Shown: positions 62,263 through 64,000 of the stretch, piece after piece | Numbering within the stretch: position 1 is the first letter of the stretch | How the letters are laid out: each line of letters starts with the position of its first letter | Assembly (NCBI GenBank): GCA_033782935.1 | Contig: JAWQEG010000411.1 | Coordinates: forward strand, 369,501 to 433,500 | Direction: 5' to 3' | Length of the DNA: 64,000 nt | Source: Petrolisthes cinctipes | Taxonomy: Eukaryota; Arthropoda; Malacostraca; Decapoda; Porcellanidae | Position numbers and translations under genes: made by a program | Notes under the pieces: generated by a model | What the model was told of the DNA's origin: nothing | Database searches by the model: none | The model's input: the letters and a program-made list of their open reading frames with translations, nothing else

Positions 62263-64000
62263 AGAGAGCTAACTTCTTCGGTCTCTTCTGTAACCGATTT
62301 TAGTAGCTCTGACGAGGCTGTAACATATTTCACTGAAATGCTCCACTCTGCTGCTCTCAACTCTATCACTAGAACTTCTGGTTACTTTCCCAAACGTCCT
62401 GTCCCTTGGTGGTCATCAGTCTGCACCAACGCTGTGCGGGAGAAGCACGCTGCTTTCTCTCGCCTTCGTCGCAATCGTGGGGACCCAACTCTTTAAGAGG
62501 ACTTCCGACGGGCAAGGGCTCAGGCTAGACGAGTTTTAAAAGAGGCACGACGTGCATCTTGGAAGGCCTATGTGTCTTCAATTAATACTAAAACTCCACT
62601 CACCCAAGTGTTCAGGAGAGTTCGTATGATGGCGAGGAAGTTTTCTCCTAGTTCTCCACCTGTACTTAAGGTCAATGGAATTAAGATCATGGATGGTTTG
62701 ACAGTGGCCAATACCATGGCGGAGGCTTTTGCAAAAGTCTCCAGCCGTGACTCTCGACCTCTGGCTGTCAGGCATGAGTTAAGAGCCAAGGAGCGTACTG
62801 TCCTGGATTTCTCAGGGAACGAGAATGAAAGTTATAACCATATATTCACCCTGAGAGACCTGTACTCTGCTCTCTCTCTCTGCGGCGACACTTCTCCTGG
62901 GCCAGACAACATCCCATATGCAATGTTACGACACTTGGGTGAGGAGGTGATCTCACTTCTTTTAGCTTTATATAACAGAATCTGGCTGGAGGGTGTCTTC
63001 CCTTCTGGGTGCAGGGTTGCTACCATCCTTCCTTTCCTCAAGCTGGGCAAGGACTCTGGTGTTGCCCTCAGTTATCGACCAATTGCCTTGACCTCCTGTC
63101 TCTGTAAACTATTTGGAAAGATGGTGAATGTCAGACTGGTATACTTCTTTCTGTCTCCGTCCCAGTCTGGCTTTCGTAAACACCGTTCCACTTCAGATGC
63201 TCTGGTCAGTTTGGAAGCTGCTGCATGCGAGGCCTTTGCACGACATCAACACCTTGTCTGTGTATTCTTTGATTTAGAGAAAGCCTATGACACTACATGG
63301 CAATATGGCATCCTGCAGCAACTCCATTTATATGGTCTGCGGGGTCGCATTCCACGCTTTCTTAAGGAGTTTCTCAGTGGTCGCAGTTTTTCTGTGAGGG
63401 TTGGTACCACCCACTCAGCATCTGTTGCACAAGAGGAGGGCATCCCCCAGGAAAGCATCCTCAGTGTCACATTGTTTGCAGTAGCAATTATTGCCATTGC
63501 CTCATCCCTTCCAGACGGTATAGCTAACTCGATGTACGTTGACGACCTAGCAGTCTGGTTTGCTGCTTCCCGTATGTCAGTGGCAGAGCGGCGCATGCAG
63601 CTTGCCCTTGACAGGGTGTCACGTTGGACTGGTTCTCATGGGTTTCGATTTTCTCCTTCCAAGACAGTTGCTATGCACTTCTGCGGCATCCGAGGCGTCC
63701 ACCCCGATCCGGACTTATTCATGTATGGTCATCGGATACGCTGTGTCGAGGAGACTCGCTTTTTGGGTCTCCTTTTTGACAAAGTTTTGACTTGGGTGCC
63801 ACACTTACGTACACTTAAGGTCTCTTGCCTCAAGGCTCTTAACCTGTTGAGGGCCCTGGGCCATACATCCTGGGGGGCTGATCGGGCCACCCTCCTCCGC
63901 CTATACCATGTTCTTATTAGGTCAAAACACGACTATGGGTGTGAGGTGTACTCTTCTGCCACCGATGCCCGTCTCAGAGTTTTAGACCCTGTTCATCATG
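62263..64000 (+). pseudogene. LINE ORF2, reverse transcriptase part (open to window end)
   Basis: One frame runs from 62,263 to the end, broken by a TAA at 62,494-62,496 and then open for 501 codons. Before the stop: SSDEAVTYFTEMLHSAAL and RPVPWWSSVC, the usual linker. After it come the RT motifs in order: SPGPDNIPYAML near 62,893, SYRPIALTSCLCKLFGKM, QSGFRKHRSTSDAL, motif A FFDLEKAYDTTW at 63,264-63,300, motif B GIPQESILSVTLF near 63,439 (usually PQGS), and motif C YVDDLAVW at 63,535-63,558. The catalytic aspartates of motifs A and C are present. The C-terminal extension RFLGLLFDKVLTWVPHL is typical of this group. The enzyme would copy the LINE RNA at the nicked target. The Gly-to-Glu change in motif B probably harms it. 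Confidence 0.92.

Larger units (their letters stand above)
59446..64000 (+). mobile_element. Jockey-group LINE (non-LTR retrotransposon), defective, 3' end beyond the window
   Basis: Order: GC-rich 5' leader, ORF1 with RRM-like region and three zinc knuckles, remnant APE endonuclease, reverse transcriptase. Base composition changes sharply at about 59,446, where GC-rich leader replaces AT-rich exon sequence. Inactivating lesions, from left to right, are: a frameshift near 60,050, a TAA at 60,933, a frameshift near 61,160, an internal endonuclease deletion near 61,955-61,967 with a TGA at 61,968, a frameshift at the T7 run 62,256-62,262, and a TAA at 62,494. The RT motifs match Jockey/BS-type LINEs of arthropods. 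The 3' tail and target-site duplication are not visible. The presence of the leader suggests an almost full-length insertion. Confidence 0.9.

Noticed and set aside
50250..64000. tRNA, rRNA or other structured RNA genes
   Set aside because: I looked for tRNA box A/B and rRNA core motifs and saw none I could support.

Overview
The window looks like nuclear DNA of an arthropod, most likely a decapod crustacean. The grounds are long AT-rich satellite arrays, short degenerate (TTAGG)n/(CCTAA)n tracts, a Mutator-like transposase of a type I associate with arthropods, a Jockey-group LINE, and an interrupted gene with plausible splice sites. There are no bacterial-style operons. The taxon is inferred; no marker gene fixes it.

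Positions 1-50,249 are one satellite family. The full repeat is 176-177 bp and is an ancient dimer of two related halves of about 89 and 87 bp. From 1 to 20,969 the repeats run in one orientation (defined here as +). At 20,969/20,970 the array flips without a spacer, and it runs in the opposite orientation to about 50,249. The two arms differ. The + arm carries about 40 shortened 147-bp repeats, all missing the same 29 bp. The - arm seems to lack these, but carries about 25 repeats in which one half-unit has been exchanged for the other. Both arms hold recent multi-repeat duplications (about 0.7, 1.1, 2.2, 3.0-3.2, 3.45 and 3.9 kb). The many open frames across the satellite are not credible genes.

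Positions 50,250-53,810 are non-coding and repetitive: a T-rich degenerate repeat, AAT microsatellite, two dispersed repeat blocks with TTAGG-like tracts, and 1.2 kb of C-rich minisatellite. Positions 53,971-55,837 hold a Mutator-like (MULE) transposase gene, split by a frameshift inside its zinc-binding region. Positions 57,801-59,430 on the - strand hold a two-exon gene remnant: a SAM-like N-terminal exon, then an exon with a 21-bp minisatellite and a conserved C-terminal domain. It has a stop codon and frameshifts. A Jockey-group LINE, reading +, begins about 15 bp upstream of that gene's start codon, at about 59,446, and runs off the window end. It has ORF1 with zinc knuckles, a truncated endonuclease and a reverse transcriptase open for the last 501 codons. 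It is a dead copy with several stops, frameshifts and an endonuclease deletion.

No functional gene network is visible. The window is a satellite-to-transposon boundary, as expected at pericentromeric or other heterochromatin. The most notable structure is the inverted satellite array whose two arms have evolved in different ways.
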